The notes below the pieces were generated by a model. The model searched no databases. It saw nothing but the letters and a program-made list of their open reading frames with translations, and was not told where the DNA came from. From Cichorium intybus (Eukaryota > Streptophyta > Magnoliopsida > Asterales > Asteraceae), in assembly GCA_023525715.1 (NCBI GenBank), contig CM042014.1, forward strand, positions 23,106,404 to 23,170,403: a stretch of DNA of 64,000 nt, in the 5' to 3' direction. The position numbers and the translations under genes were made by a program. Below are positions 45,371 through 61,648 of the stretch, one piece after another; the first letter of the stretch is position 1; the number at the start of each line of letters is the position of its first letter.

Positions 45371-46012
45371 ATTTCTGTTGGTTGGAGTCCAATGGAAGGT
45401 TTATTATATTGTGTTATACACCTAACGCCAGGAGACTATCATTCAATTTACCCACAAGTTAATTGGAATGTGCTTGTTCGATGCCATTTTGATGGTAATT
45501 ATAAATGAAATGGTTAGCAATTTTTTGTAACTTGAAACTCTTAATATTATAGTATATTTTGAAATATAAAAAAGAAAAGTTATGATCACATTGTTAAAAT
45601 ACCATGGTTACTTATTTGACAGGTAGGCTCTACGCTGTAAATGAGTGTGCAACCAGGACCATAAAACAATCTGTATGTTCACAATGCAAGGGTGATTATA
45701 ACCTTTTCTTCTCTATAATTATAAGTTGAATATTTAATTTGTTAACTACTTCTTATCTTTAGAGAAGGGCTTTTATTTGTTGCTATTTTGAATCATATGG
45801 TTTTACATTCTTTTAGAAACCAGAAAACGCATGCCACTGATTATATCTGTTGATTAGTTGAATGTAAATGTGAAGAAATTTATGTAGCAAATAACCATTA
45901 AACCTGTTTTAAGGACAGACTAATGAAAAAGGGACTACAATTAGAGGCCTTTCAAGAGCGAGTGTATGAACCTCAAGGCATGTGAGTCATGATCAAGGAA
46001 GGAGACAAGGTT
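45371..46012 (+). pseudogene. Captured phosphatidylserine decarboxylase exons
   Basis: Exon-like pieces with intron borders. 45371-45494 encodes GWSPMEGLLYCVIHLTPGDY, then HSIYPQVNWNVLVRCHFDG, and ends at GT. 45623-45691, after TTGACAG, encodes RLYAVNECATRTIKQSV. About 45913-46009 encodes ERVYEPQGM, a TGA stop, then VMIKEGDKV. These match, in order, the core of plant phosphatidylserine decarboxylase (YCVIYL-PGDYH, RHF-GRL-PVNERATRTI, ERVYEPEG). That enzyme makes phosphatidylethanolamine from phosphatidylserine. The N-terminus, much of the core and the processing site are missing. The retained introns show DNA-level capture, as Helitrons do. Confidence 0.75.
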
Positions 46013-47168
46013 AGATTCTTTCATATAAAAATATATATTATTATGTTCTTTTTTTCATCTTCCAAATGCAACACAAACATTGGTTAGCGGGGCTTTAGAA
46101 AGTTTTCCCACTATTGTTCTGCATACTATGATTTGGTGGTGACTATTTATTTGTTGTAAAACAAATAATTAACATTACTTTCATAAGAATATATCGACTT
46201 TTGGCTATCCCAGAAAACACAGGACACTAACTCGCTCTTGGCCTATTGATAGTCCAAAAAACATGAATGCCTGCCATATATGTGAACGATCATAAAGTGA
46301 GCGACTTTGCCCACATATACACATATACATTTAAATCTTTATTTTAAAATGAATATGTGATTTAGGTAAGATTATTTTTAGGGATGTGAAACGTCGTTTC
46401 TATAATAAACTTTGACCCTTTTTCTTATAAATTTCTTATAGAATGTCCTCTCATCCTTACGTTGTGCTTGAACATCTTAAAGATGTCACATCACCATATA
46501 AAGCGTCTTATCAATTAAAAAATGTCATAGAACTTTGATATTTACACCTATTTGTGTGCTCCTATATAAAAAAGGAACTAAGGCCATATTGCTGGTGGTG
46601 GAGAACTCGAGACTGGTGGTGGAAAACTCGAGATCACAATGTAGCTGGGGTGGTAGATATGTCTGATACTTTCTCTCTAACTTCAGCGGAAAAAAGGAAG
46701 GGTTACATGACAAAGAGAAGCTATCTTATGCACCTTTGTCACTCATATAAGGATCATTTCGTGTAGCTTTTGAAAAATAGTGATGAAGATGATGTTTTAG
46801 TAATTTGGGATGAAGGAGAGGTTCTTGTAAAATCACTTCAAAACAGGAAATATTTGGTTTATCTAAACTTTAAATAAAAATTTTATATTTAGTAAAAAAT
46901 TGCGTGGTGCATTTTCGTCGTGGAAGTAAATGATGTAGATGATAAACAAGATCAATTGTGTGGTTTTACTAGATTTGATGTGTTGCCCATTCCAGCTAGA
47001 ACGACTATTTATTTGGTACATAATTATTCATTTACGAATCACATGACGATATTGATACTTCTAAAACGTGCTCTAATATGAGAAGCCAAAGGAAGTACCA
47101 AAATCAACCTCCTGGTCGTCGACGACTCCACGAATATTCTTGAAAGAAATAAGAAAATTGCTCCCCAC
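46013..47168 (+). other. Helitron interior, unassigned
   Basis: Two stretches look coding-like (46560-46765 and 46920-47050, the latter reading LPIPARTTIYLVHNYSF), but I cannot assign them to a family. The rest is AT-rich. Confidence 0.25.
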
Positions 47169-47204
47169 GGGCCGTGATGATCACGACCCTCAAAACCTTC
47201 CTAG
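47169..47204 (+). mobile_element. Helitron 3' terminus, first copy
   Basis: Hairpin GGGCCGTGATGATCACGACCC is nearly perfect in dyad symmetry (one mismatch). It is followed by 11 nt and CTAG|T. The spacing and the ACCTTCCTAGT tail are identical to the terminus at 52514-52549. Confidence 0.75.
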
Positions 47205-48106
47205 TATATATATGTAATCACCGGTATCCTTAAAAATCAAACAAAATTATTAATGACAAATAAATGAAGTTTTTTCTGGAATTTTTTAGAATTTTTCTGG
47301 GATTTTCTTCATTTATGTCACATATTTTCCACTCTATTGCTTTCCCAACACGCAATTCGTGGGACAGCTGGTCACCGTTCCATCGTTTCCCAAGGCCGCC
47401 TCTAATCGTCTCTTGGCTTCACTTGAATATGAATCATCCCTTTTATGCAGAGATAGGACACCTGTGACCTGTCTATACCTGTCAGGGACTCATTAATTGA
47501 TATGTAACTTTCTAATTCTCTTTCTGCTCCTTATTCTCTATGAACCGTTTCCCTTTTCCTCTTCACACCGACTCCATCTATAATCAATGTTGAAGGTATG
47601 TATAATTTTAGATGTTTGACTCACAAATCACAATTTGTATAATCTAGGTTTTCTATTATGTTATTTGGTTTCATTTTTGTAATATAAGGTTTGAAGGTTT
47701 TGTAATTTTGTAATTATTGTAGACGAAAAGGGGATTTGTATTTTGAAGTTCGTGGGGTATGTTTTTTTAGGGTTTAGATTGGAATTTTGTTGAAAATTTT
47801 CAGGATTCTGTTCCGAATAAACAAGAGAAAATGAGCTCTGGAGATACTAAGGAGAAAGAATAAGGGTTATGATCTGTCTTTGTTTGCCGATCTCAATGGA
47901 GCCACTCTAAATATGGATCTTTCATCAATCTCTGCAACTCTCTTCGTTAAATCTACAAACAAGTCGAGCATAAAATTATCAACTCCTTCATTAATCTACT
48001 TATTTTGAAGGTTTTTTTGTATTTCAATTGAAATTTTTGAAGATTTTTTTGTATTCAATTGAAATCTTTGTGAATGGAATTTAGGTACAACCGATCTAAT
48101 TAGTTC

Positions 48107-48217
48107 AGTAGAACACCTTGCTGTGAAAAGAAGGGTGGTTTAAGGAAAGGTCCATGGACTATCGAAGAAGATCAAAAGCTCATTGATTACATTCAGAAGA
48201 ACGCACTTGTTCAGTAG
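48107..48217 (+). pseudogene. Captured R2R3-MYB first exon fragment
   Basis: The frame encodes SRTPCCEKKGGLRKGPWTIE, then EDQKLIDYIQKN, then four other residues and a TAG. This is the start of the R2 repeat of plant R2R3-MYB transcription factors (GR-PCC-K-GL-KGPWT-EED-KL--YI). The normal ATG-Gly start is not present (the bases before AGT-AGA are TTC), and homology stops after the first helix of R2, before the usual GSW and second helix. It cannot bind DNA as it stands. It lies between the two Helitron 3' termini. Confidence 0.8.
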
Positions 48218-48553
48218 GTTCATCTCAATAAAAAACCACCTGGATCCCACTATGTTGTCCAGGTTGCTGGACACATAAGATCACCGCCCTTTTTCTTCAT
48301 TGGCAGGACCTGTTATGAAGGTTTTCTGTGAAGTTGAGGAACACCGCTTCCCTCTTCTATCTTTTCCAATACACGCGTATATCTACCGCTTCACCGTCTT
48401 TTTAGACCAATGGTTATCTTTCACACGACCTGGACACCTGCTATCATTAGACACGCCTATGCTCCATTGTTTCCATTTTCCTTCTCCAGTTCTTCTTTTG
48501 ACTTGTTGGAGGTATCGACTAGGGTTGAGGAATTCTTTTGAAATCCATCATTG

Positions 48554-52513
<3,960 letters not shown>

Positions 52514-52548
52514 GGGCCATGATTATCGCGGCCCTAACAACCTTCCTA

Positions 52549-52550
<2 letters not shown>

Positions 52551-52580
<30 letters not shown>
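52551..52580. repeat. (TA)n tract, foldback right side
   Basis: The remaining part of the right-hand TA tract after the Helitron insertion. Confidence 0.9.
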
Positions 52581-52585
<5 letters not shown>

Positions 52586-52796
52586 GAAACCCAAATTGAT
52601 GGGACATCATATGTTAATGATGAGGGGTTTTTTTACCAATACCAATTTTTTATCTCTCGATTGGTACTGCAAACATAGACAAAAATTCGATATTTGTACC
52701 ATCTTTATCTCTCGATTGGTACGGAAACAGTCGAACGGCAGATTTTAGGGCTAGAATCAACGCCCCCACCTTCCTTGGATCTGAAGCGTGAAAAAC

Positions 52797-52798
52797 AC

Positions 52799-52832
<34 letters not shown>

Positions 52833-52865
52833 GAGAGATAGAGAGAAAGATAATAGAGAGAGAGC
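52797..52865. repeat. (GA)n-rich tract in MULE
   Basis: Purine tract dominated by AGAG. Near it (52876-52943) the phrase GGATTCCTACCGGTGGT occurs twice exactly, plus one GGATTCCTACTGGG variant. Confidence 0.9.
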
Positions 52866-53421
52866 CAGATAGAGATTGGATTCCTACCGGTGGTGCTTGG
52901 ATTCCTACTGGGTTTCTGTGTTTGGATTCCTACCGGTGGTGGTCGGCGAGATCTCCTTTTCTCTTCGTTTGATCCAATGGCAATGCGAGCTCTAAAGCTC
53001 CAGATGTTAGCAATTCGCTGGAGTAATAGTGAGCCGGTGCAGACGGAGAGACGCCGGATATTGGAGGTGGCCGGCGAAGGCATATGGCTGGTCTGCGACT
53101 TCCCGGATTTGAAGCGAGATAGAGAGAAAGAGAAGAAAGAGAGAGAGAGAGAGTAGAGAGACGTGAGAGGGTAATGGGACGGGTGGGTTGGTTATTTTCT
53201 TTTTTTTCAAAACTCAAATTACCTTTAAAGAATTTAAAAAAATAAAAAAACAAAAGAAAAGGCCAAAATAGTCATTCTAGGTATTTTTTGAAGAAATTGG
53301 ACCAAACTCGCAACAAATACAACATTTTTGGACCTTAGGTGCTAGTCAAACCCATTTTGGACCAAACCTGGCCATTTTGACAAACCACAGGGACCAATTT
53401 TGTAATTTTCTCCAATTAAAA

Positions 53422-54457
53422 TATAGTTATTGGTCAGGTGTGTAAAAGTTATTAGTTTTTTTTTTGAACGACGAATATGATACATGATAGTCATTGGCAG
53501 TTGCGGATGTAAAGGCCTAAATGGCATCCCAAAAGAATTTACATATGAAATTTGAAGTTGTAAATAATGTTTTACCATCTTGTATATCGTGCTGAGCATG
53601 TCGTACGTCCACAACCCACTATATGTTCCTTTTTTTTCACAAGACCAAACGCGTACAAGGCCCATATGGGCGCCGAAGGCCTACATTAATGATTGGAATA
53701 TTTCCCAGTTCCAAATCACATCGCCATTTGGAAATATTGTAAATTGTAAAATCACATTGCCATATTGAAATTCAAACTCCAGTCATCGGCCACCTCAGAT
53801 ACGTATGCCATTATGTGGAGGAGGGTCGGTGTTTTTCAGCAAGATCAATGTGAAGCAAATGAACGAAAAGGAATCAAGAAAAAAAGAAAAGAAAATGGAG
53901 AATGGTCTCGTGTGGACGCCACCTCAGTCACGCCTTGAAGGGGAGTAGGGGACAATGTTCTCTCTCGTGAAAGGGCTTCACGTCAACATCAAGCCATGGA
54001 AATAATGTCTATACCGCATAACCTAAGACCCTATAAACAAATACACCAATGTGTTGTTTGCAAACTACATCCGCAAAAGATGATGTGGACCAAACGTCTA
54101 CAGTCTGCTAGAAAAAGACAGGTTTTTAAACTCTGCAAACTGTGAAAATAAATTGAAAATAATATAATATAATAATCATGTATTTTCTTTCTTCATTCTA
54201 AACATTATATAAAATATAATTAGGAATTCATCAAATAAAAATGATCTTACTATACATCATAAACGGTTTAAGAAATTGTTTTTGAAAATCGTTTAATTTA
54301 TTTTTGAACTTTTTTGCCGTTAATTCTAAAGTTAGATATCTAGATATAATCAGTTTATTAGTTATAACTAAAAATATTTTTATTGTACTGTTAAAATTAT
54401 AAGATTAGATATCTAAGTTATAATCATATAATAGTGCCACAATGTTTTTAATTTATA
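53422..54457. other. Intergenic DNA, nothing recognised
   Basis: No gene. AAATCACATCGCCATTTGGAAA (about 53714) and AAATCACATTGCCATATTGAAA (about 53750) are a diverged local duplication. Confidence 0.4.
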
Positions 54458-54468
54458 CTAGTGGGGCT

Positions 54469-54483
54469 CCGTGCTCCGCACGG
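54469..54483 (-). other. Helitron 3' subterminal hairpin
   Basis: CCGTGCTCCGCACGG has a 6-bp perfect stem and a 3-nt loop, 7 nt from CTAG. Confidence 0.8.
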
Positions 54484-54526
54484 GTTCGGGTGCAACAGTG
54501 CTTTGAGGGACAAATCTTCACAAAAA

Positions 54527-55140
54527 AGCTTAATACGCAAGAAGCATGGCCGGATTCTTGTTTCTTATCTTCTTTATCCGTTGACTGTTCATCATCTTTT
54601 GTTCCAGAGGATTCATTGGCTGATGAGCTGGAGGATTCTGTGGATTCCGGCTTCCCAATCCCTAAAGTTTCTTTCACCTGTATATGAGTAAATAACCATT
54701 TTACCCTTTTGTTTATAAAAGTTACTAAATACAAATGAATGATCATTTAAAAAAAGAATGGAACCTTTTCTGATGTACCTTTAGTTTCAGTTCATGCACC
54801 ATCCAGACGCTTGTAAAGCTGCTCAGTTAGCTTGTTCGTTCTGCATTAGCCAGTTCACCATCTCAGGGCCTTCATTGGAAGTGCCTATAAACAATTGAAA
54901 AAACTACAATTTTCAAATACCTTTGTGATTCAAGTTACCTAATTTTTAGATCTTCTTTCACCCCTTTGAGCTGTTTAGTCTTCTCCTTTAACTCTTTGAT
55001 TGTTTCTTGAGAAAAAGCAATGTTGGATTGAATTTTCCCATACGATTTTTTCCTTAAAGAGGGCATGGAGGTTTCCATGATGAAGGCGGTACAATTCGAC
55101 AAATTCCATACGCTTCCACTTTTTCGCATCATTTAAGATT
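54527..55140 (-). pseudogene. Captured TIM44 exons
   Basis: Minus strand, three exon-like pieces. About 55070-54939 ends in IKELKEKTKQLKGVKEDLKIR with a GT donor. 54840-54765 encodes EQLYKRLDGA, a stop, then TETKGTSEK. 54677-54527 encodes VKETLGIGKPESTESS and an acidic Ser-rich tail. The block order KELKEK-LKGVKEDLK / EQLYK--DG / VKE-GIGK matches the N-terminal charged region of plant TIM44, the matrix-side subunit that tethers mtHsp70 to the TIM23 channel. The mitochondrial presequence and the C-terminal membrane-binding domain are missing. The internal stop rules out a continuous product. Confidence 0.65.
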
Positions 55141-55638
55141 TGTAATAGATACTCGAAAGACACAATGACAATTCCAGCAATACCTTTAGCAACAAATAAG
55201 TAAATATAAAAAATGAAAAAGAATATTAATAAAGGAACTCACAAAAGAATAAAAAAATACCAAAAATTCGTGAATACACCAGGTCTGTTGGAATAAAAAC
55301 CTCGGTTTTCAAAGTATGTTGTTATAATAGTCCTTAGTTACAAAGGAAGATGCTAAAAGGGATGAGTTCTTCAATATTTTGCCTAAACTACATACATCAG
55401 GTCTGTGGCAATAAATTGGATGAAAGCATTATATCACTAAATACAAATGAATGATATTAAAAATTTCCTTATTTTCCTCACTAATATGACATGTAAAATG
55501 CTAATGAGAGCCATAACATTTCATTTTATTCGAAACTAAATGGCCAATTTGCATATAGCCAACTTGAGTTCAAAGGGCATTTTCGTCTTTTATACCATGA
55601 AGGAAGAAAGATATTCTCATATTCATATACTTACTTAC

Positions 55639-56970
55639 AGACATGTCAATCTACTCGCCTGGAAGAAGTCGTTGTTCCTCAAAGCAAAAGCATTGTATTT
55701 TGTTGAAATAAACTGCAGCCTGAAAATCAAAACAAACTTGTCACTTTATTAGGTCTTGACATCTTGGTCGCACTAATTTTGAAAAATGACAAGTTTACCC
55801 CTCTAAGTTTAGTAAATTTTATTGTGCCATCTAAATTTTTACTCAAAAAGTGTCCTTGACTCCTTGGTAGGATACATGTAACATTATACTTGAACTGAAT
55901 CTTATAAAATATAAACGGACTCATAAATATAATAAAATAATAATCATAACAAAAGGGAGCAAATGATTATTACCTTCATGGGTGTAACATTATACGTAGA
56001 CATGCCAGTTATAGGAGTTGAACTACGGTTTTCAGCAGTGTAAAATGCAAGGGCACTTTCTCCTGGTTTTACCCTCACCTACATATACATGCTAAAAGAA
56101 TTAAAATTTAAAACCAAATAATTTACGCAATATATTATATAAAATAATCGGATAACTTTGGGTACTGTTTCTTTTTCACTATATATGGGTCGTCTTTCTT
56201 TTTTACCAAAAAAGCAGAAAGAAGGAAATGATGTTTTTCCCAGTTAAGTTCTAACTTTTTACAGATTTTCTTTCTTTTATTTTTTTCTTTCCATTTTCCT
56301 AATATGTCATCATTTTCTCAAATATTTTTAAACATTATTTATTTGGACAACAGTTGCCTAATAATATTTTTTAAACATTACTATGGTTAGAAATTAAAAT
56401 ACCTCTCTTTGAGTAAGGATGAACTTCCAAGGCATTCCATCTGACACGTCAGCATTGAACTGCACCACAATTTTCCTGTAATAATAAATCAAACATCTTT
56501 TAAAAAACATGTATTACAGAAGGCCACTGAACAAATTAGAGGTTTTATGTTTATTTTTTTGTTATCTCCAAATCATTCGTCAAGTATAATTCTTAAACTA
56601 AGAAATAATTTAAAAGCTTTCCACTTTCCTTTCAAACTCACAAGTACAATTTATGAATTTATATAAACAGAAAAGTATCTCATTTCGTTGGATTCTTGAA
56701 ATATAACACACCTATTAGTGACTGTCCCATCTTGAACATATCGTGCAATCTTTTCCTCTACAGTCTAAAAAGGCAAAAGATTAAAAAATAACAAATAAAT
56801 GGAAGGAAAATCTTAAGTTATTATGTTAAAATTTAACAGATATAAAATAGTACACACCTCACGCCTTTGAACAGTACCCCCATAGCCAGTAGCTTGGCAA
56901 AACCTTCTATACACAAACATTCCATTGCCACCAACACTTTTATCTTGGCCACCATTTCTAACAGAATGAC
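55639..56970 (-). pseudogene. Captured COX11 exons
   Basis: Minus strand, five exons with clean GT/AG borders: 56970-56858 (MFVYRRFCQATGYGGTVQRRE), 56757-56712 (EKIARYVQDGTVTNR), 56475-56403 (IVVQFNADVSDGMPWKF), 56078-55974 (VKPGESALAFYTAENRSS, then GMSTYNVTPMK) and 55719-55639 (AAVYFNKIQCFCFEEQR, then LLPGE, stop, IDMS). This follows COX11/CtaG, the inner-membrane copper chaperone that delivers Cu(B) to COX1, including the CFCF copper-binding motif. The last exon has an in-frame TAG, and the presequence, membrane span and C-terminus are absent. Splice phases look preserved, so capture was at DNA level. Confidence 0.88.
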
Positions 56971-57393
56971 CTAAACCTAAAATCAAAAGTGAAAAGAAAG
57001 GAACATAAATTTAAAGTTAAATTTGTATAAACCTCGAAAAACTGACTAAAAAATACAAGAATCAGACTCACTTTCCGATTTCTGTCTTCGGTTAGTATTA
57101 TTACATTGCTCTTCTGTATCTATATAGACTCCATTTTCTTCATTTTCAGATACTTTCAGTTTCCATATACAAATTTAGTTACAATACACAACATAATTCT
57201 TTAAAAAACGTACGTAAAACTTAAATTAATCGTTGGATTAAAAATCTAACATTAATATCATTTGTTTGACAGTGGCAGTCTTTTGGGAGAAAAAAAAGAT
57301 TGTGTAATTGGGTTGTTTTTTCAAAGTAGAATGCTTTAATACAAAGAAAAATTAAAGTAGGATGTTATATAACAACCAAACAAATGAAATGAC

Positions 57394-57993
57394 CTGAGTC
57401 CCGTCTAGCAAACAATTAGAACACTTCAACTGTTTGTTGAAAAATTGGTTGGATCGTTCAATGACCTGATCAGTTTCATTCATTGTGTGCATATCAGCTT
57501 GGAGAAGCTCCTGATTCGACATTTCTAAACACAAACAACCAATATTAAAAAAAGAAAAAAGAAAAAAATTGTTGAATATTAATGATGCATTTCATTATAT
57601 TCCATGATGACACCTTACCTGATGCCACCTGATCATTGTCATCAGCCATGGGTTCACTAACACCTGCCCCCATGTCAAAAAGTTCAACCCTTTTATTTCC
57701 AAGAGTGCTTTGGTATCTGGGATTTTATAATAGATTAAAAAAAAGAGAATTTTTTTTTTTGCAAATGGAAATTCAAATCATGAGAAATGAAGATGGTGTT
57801 CACATGTATCTTCAAACATAAACTGGCTTACGTCTTTCTCAATGCCACGTACGAATTAAGTTCTTTAATCTGCAAACATAGAAGCATTCTGTAAAATAAG
57901 TTTTTTTTAAAGATGCATAAGATAAAGATGTATAAATCATATAAAGTTACCATTGATTGCTTCTCATCATTGAGTTTCTTGCTAGTGTATGTC
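57394..57993 (-). pseudogene. Captured NPSN-type SNARE exons
   Basis: Minus strand: about 57993-57951 (TSKKLNDEKQSM), 57869-57832 (IKELNSYVALRKT), 57716-57619 (YQSTLGNKRVELFDMGAGVS...) and 57524-57394 (MSNQELLQADMHTMNETDQ, then VIERSNQ). This is the order found in the plant-specific NPSN11/12/13 Qb-SNAREs (LNDRRQSMVKELNSYVALKK, NKRVDLFD, MSNQELM, DETDQAIERSK), which act at the plasma membrane and cell plate. The SNARE motif heptads and the membrane anchor downstream are missing, and the last exon diverges after ERSNQ. Non-functional fragment. Confidence 0.85.
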
Positions 57994-58785
57994 TTTTGTA
58001 GTAATCATCCCAATTCTTGATATAATACACAATGAAAAATTTTAATATAAGAATAAAAGTTCCAAGTAATTGTATAGCAATTAGGGGTTGATCACATCCG
58101 ATCTAACTAAACCCTGGAAATGACTGAATAGAAAATATAAACAGGAGAAAATAAATGATCGTAGAATGTTGTAAATATCATTAATTAGTATCGATAATTT
58201 TCTTCTTCTGTGAGTGTCTCACTATTTCTCACTTATATAAAGTTCATTGCTATTTTTTTATTGATAAAAATTATTGGTATTTTTGTTACTCGCATAAAGT
58301 TCTTTGCTACTTTTTGTTACTTAAACTTACACCTGACCGTTGTTTGTTATAAAGTTCATTGATAATCTCAATTATTCGCATAAAGTTCATTGCAATTTTT
58401 GTTACTCTGCATAACTGGTACCTAACTTGTACATCATACATCATATATGTATATAATGTATATAAAACATGCTCGATTCTTTGGTTGGGTATGCTACTCG
58501 ACCTGCTAAAAGAAAACAATCTAAGTTTACAGTGGTAAGATTAAAACTTGGTATGCATCAATTTTGAAAGATTCAATTATAGAAGTTTAATCACATTCTC
58601 TTCCAGAAGTTTCAAACGAATAAGAAATTAGATGAGACCATTAGTGATTTCCGTTCATGGCATCACGAATCCCCAGCAAAAAGGTGGACCAGAAGACTCT
58701 AGTCTCAACATGGTTTAATCATTAAATGAAAATTAATTTGGAATGAAAAGATAGATAGAGATTAGATATGGTATGCTACAGAAAC

Positions 58786-59253
58786 CTTGTTCTCATGGGA
58801 AGCCCAAATGGAGCACCATCAATGTACAATGCACACTCAACATATAGCTCTGGTTTTTGTCTTCAACGATGGTACCTATTTCCACTGCATATTAAATTAA
58901 GATTAGTCATAAATCTGAGAGCCCCACATATTTTCCATAGCGTTTGGATTCTATCTATCCTATCATCGTCAGAAATAAATAATTCCGTAGGATGAACTCC
59001 TTATAAGCATGTGCCCGATATACTACCGGTCATTGAAATAGTACGAATCTGAATCGACAATATACTCTTACAGATGCCAAACATCGGATTAGGGTTTCAT
59101 AAATTTAGCGAAATTGATATGAAAATTGCGAAGGAATTCACCTGGATTGGGGAAATTAGTTGAAGGTAAATGCCCCTCTAACTTTTCGATTCTGAAAGTA
59201 ACTGGAAGTTTGATATCGCAAGACAAGAAGAATCGAAACTCGTTCCCAATCAT
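58786..59253 (-). pseudogene. Captured VPS34 (class III PI3-kinase) 5' exons
   Basis: Minus strand: exon 1 (59253-59142) starts at ATG and encodes MIGNEFRFFLSCDIKLPVTF, then RIEKLEGHLPS. Exon 2 (58884-58786) encodes PELYVECALYIDGAPFGLPM, then RTR. This matches the start of the plant VPS34 C2 domain (GNEFRFFLSCDI-LPVTFR-EKL-G; PEL-VECALYIDGAPFGLP-RTR). VPS34 makes PI3P on endosomes and autophagosomes. A one-base frame disagreement precedes PELYV if spliced as predicted. The rest of C2 and the helical and kinase domains are absent. Confidence 0.88.
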
Positions 59254-59394
59254 TATTTCGCAGAGAATTCGTCGATGCGTACGTTGCTCCAAAGCTAGAT
59301 AAAGGAGAAAAGAAAAGGCGGTGAGATCAGTACCCGAATGTAGAGCAATCCAACCCTAATAAATGAGAATAAAAAAACGGGAGCAAAAGTTAAC

Positions 59395-59471
59395 GAATGA
59401 CATCTTGAGCATCTATTTTGACATCAAAATCAACAAAAGCATAGCCAGGAGGCCGTCCTGCCGCCCATACA
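59395..59471 (-). pseudogene. Captured RSZ-type SR splicing factor exon
   Basis: A minus-strand 77-bp exon bounded by CAG and GT encodes VWAAGRPPGYAFVDFD, then VKIDAQDVI. This is RNP1 and the following helix of the RRM in plant RSZ21/RSZ22 (VW-ARRPPGYAF-DF-D-RDAQDAI), the 9G8-like SR proteins of pre-mRNA splicing. RNP2, zinc knuckle and RS domain are absent. Two of the usually conserved Arg positions differ (AAGR for VARR, VKI for DRR), a sign of drift. It is the most 5' of the five captured fragments in element orientation. Confidence 0.75.
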
Positions 59472-59695
59472 CTGCACACGGAAGCCGGAAACGACATCGT
59501 CTCTCTCTGTCTCCAAGAAGGCGGTGGTGTAGAAGAGCGGTGGTGGAAAGACAAAGACGCAAAATCCAGCATCTAAATTGGCCAAACCGGATCCGCTAAT
59601 CACACGACCCAAATCCAAGATACGACCCGCGTGTCACAAGAGGGAAAAAAAAACGTACACAACCATGAGGGAATTCACGCAAATTGATTAATAGA

Positions 59696-61611
59696 TAAAT
59701 TTATAGATTTATTATCTAGATGTACTGTAACATATAACTGTAAGAATTTAATGACCTTAAAATACATCAAGTTAAATATACGTTAAAATTACAATGGTTG
59801 TAACACTATATGCAAAACTATATAAAATATAAAATAATAAAACCTATAATAGAAAAATAAACTAATATATTAAATAGATATCAACTAAAATTTTAATAAT
59901 TAAGATACGTTAAGTTGATATCCATGTAAATTGAGAGGATTTAATAAAAAAAATATATAAAATTTCTAATAATATAAGAATAAAAATAAGAAGAAAACAT
60001 GTTTTTTAAGCTTGAAAAGTGATTATTTTATGTCTTCTACAAGAAGAGGACGCATAGACATTTCTAGGTTTGCGATTTTCTAAAAGTTAGACAATGTAGA
60101 CTAAACGCTTGGCCGCCCGAGACAAATGAGACCAAAAATATATCTTGTGAAAAAACCAAACAACACCCAAGTGTATCCAGGGTATTTAAATTGTCAACTA
60201 CTTTTCATTTGCTAAAAAATCTCAAATTGTGAGAATATGCTTCTAAGTGTCGTATATTGAGTATAAAGAGGTACACATAGGAATTGGGATCCCAAAAACA
60301 AGTTTGTACAAATTGTTATTAATCTAGAATGGCTACAAACTTTTCAGAAGCATGTGTGCATGGTCATGCCATCATTTGGCTTAAAGTTGATAATAACATA
60401 CCTAAAATAGGCAACTTAAAAAATATAGACTTTAAAGTGTGAAATTCTAAAATAAGGGGGTGGGGGCATGGAATGCTATTTGAATAACATGATTTGTTGT
60501 AAGAAATATACTTAGAAGGTCAGTTGGGTTAAAATGATTCTAGCCTTTTAGGGAAAAACTTAAAATACTCAATGAAACTATTTGTAATGTCAAATTACAG
60601 TCTTTATTATTTTTATCCACAGAGGGTCATTGGAGTTTTTTTTTGATTTGTTACGAGTTGGTATTTCTTACAGGTTATAGCCGGTTTCATCAATTGGATA
60701 TTATTTTCCAAGAATATATTATATAAAGGGTCTTTGTGATTCTTTAAAAGTTAGAATCCAGGTTCTTAATATTTTAGTATATTTTCAAATCGACACTTAA
60801 TATTTTAGTATATTTTCAAATCGACACTGTGGTTTGGGGTATTTTACGCGTTTGATTCATAAGTAATTTTTTTCCACTTGGATGATTTCTATGGTTTGGA
60901 TTTGTTTTAGCTTTAGTCCCTTGTGGACATGAAAGGGCTATATTACCCATATTTATTTATTTTTACAATTTATTTATCTATTATTTTATTTTTCATACAT
61001 CTGAAAAATATAAATAGGTTTCATCCCAACCCCACCCCATTATTCTTTCCAATTTTCCTATTAAAAGATCCCCATAACCACCACCAATCAACTCCAATAA
61101 CCAACACCATTCCACTCCAGCAAACAAGTCAAATGAAACAAAAACCTGCAACCAAAATCAAATCAAAACGTGCAACCAAAATGATAACAGAAAGTAAACC
61201 TAAACTCCCACTTGAAACCAAAATCCCAGTGAACCAAAAATAAACCTAGAATCCCTTAAACGAAAACCAAATCAAATCAATTCAAAACTTAAAACCAAAA
61301 CTAAACCTAAAATCATTATAAAATCCCTCTCCATTTCACCAAACCTGATTGCCTCTAGAAATATAGATTGTTGTTCAATGGTAGCTTGTGGTCGCTTCAG
61401 ATGGTCAAATCAAACAAGCCTCAGTTTGTTTAAACTGAGCACGCTTTAGGTGGTAAAATCGAGCAAGCGGATTAGCAACGATGGTCAAGAGGTTCCAAGC
61501 GAGTGAAAAAAAAAAGACGACTTTTGGTAGTGGTCTCTGATGAAGGCTTCTGATGGTAGGAGGTTTAGGGGCAATGGTTTTCTGATGAAGGTAGAAGGGC
61601 ATGGAATATTG

Positions 61612-61648
<37 letters not shown>

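Larger units (their letters stand above)
54458..59695 (-). mobile_element. Gene-capturing Helitron-like element with five gene fragments
   Basis: Read on the minus strand, the 3' end has a perfect hairpin, CCGTGC-GGA-GCACGG (54469-54483), 7 nt, then CTAG (54458-54461) and a T: a canonical Helitron terminus. A plausible 5' end is A|TCTATTAATC at 59694-59695 (less certain). Between them, all in minus orientation and all with introns, are fragments of RSZ splicing factor, VPS34, NPSN SNARE, COX11 and TIM44. No RepHel protein or inverted terminal repeat is present, so it is non-autonomous. Several fragments carry stops or frameshifts, so it is not recent or not under selection. Confidence 0.7.

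Noticed and set aside
47264..47467. 67-codon frame after the first Helitron terminus
   Set aside because: No family motif and ordinary AT-rich composition; not enough support.
52757..53253. Several overlapping Ser/Leu- or Arg/Glu-rich frames near the MULE right end
   Set aside because: They are driven by GA/CT-rich tracts on opposite strands, without recognisable domains.
60790..60955. MULE terminus near 60.8 kb
   Set aside because: CTGTGGTTTGG and GGGCTATATTACCC resemble MULE ends, but no partner TIR or 9-bp TSD was found.
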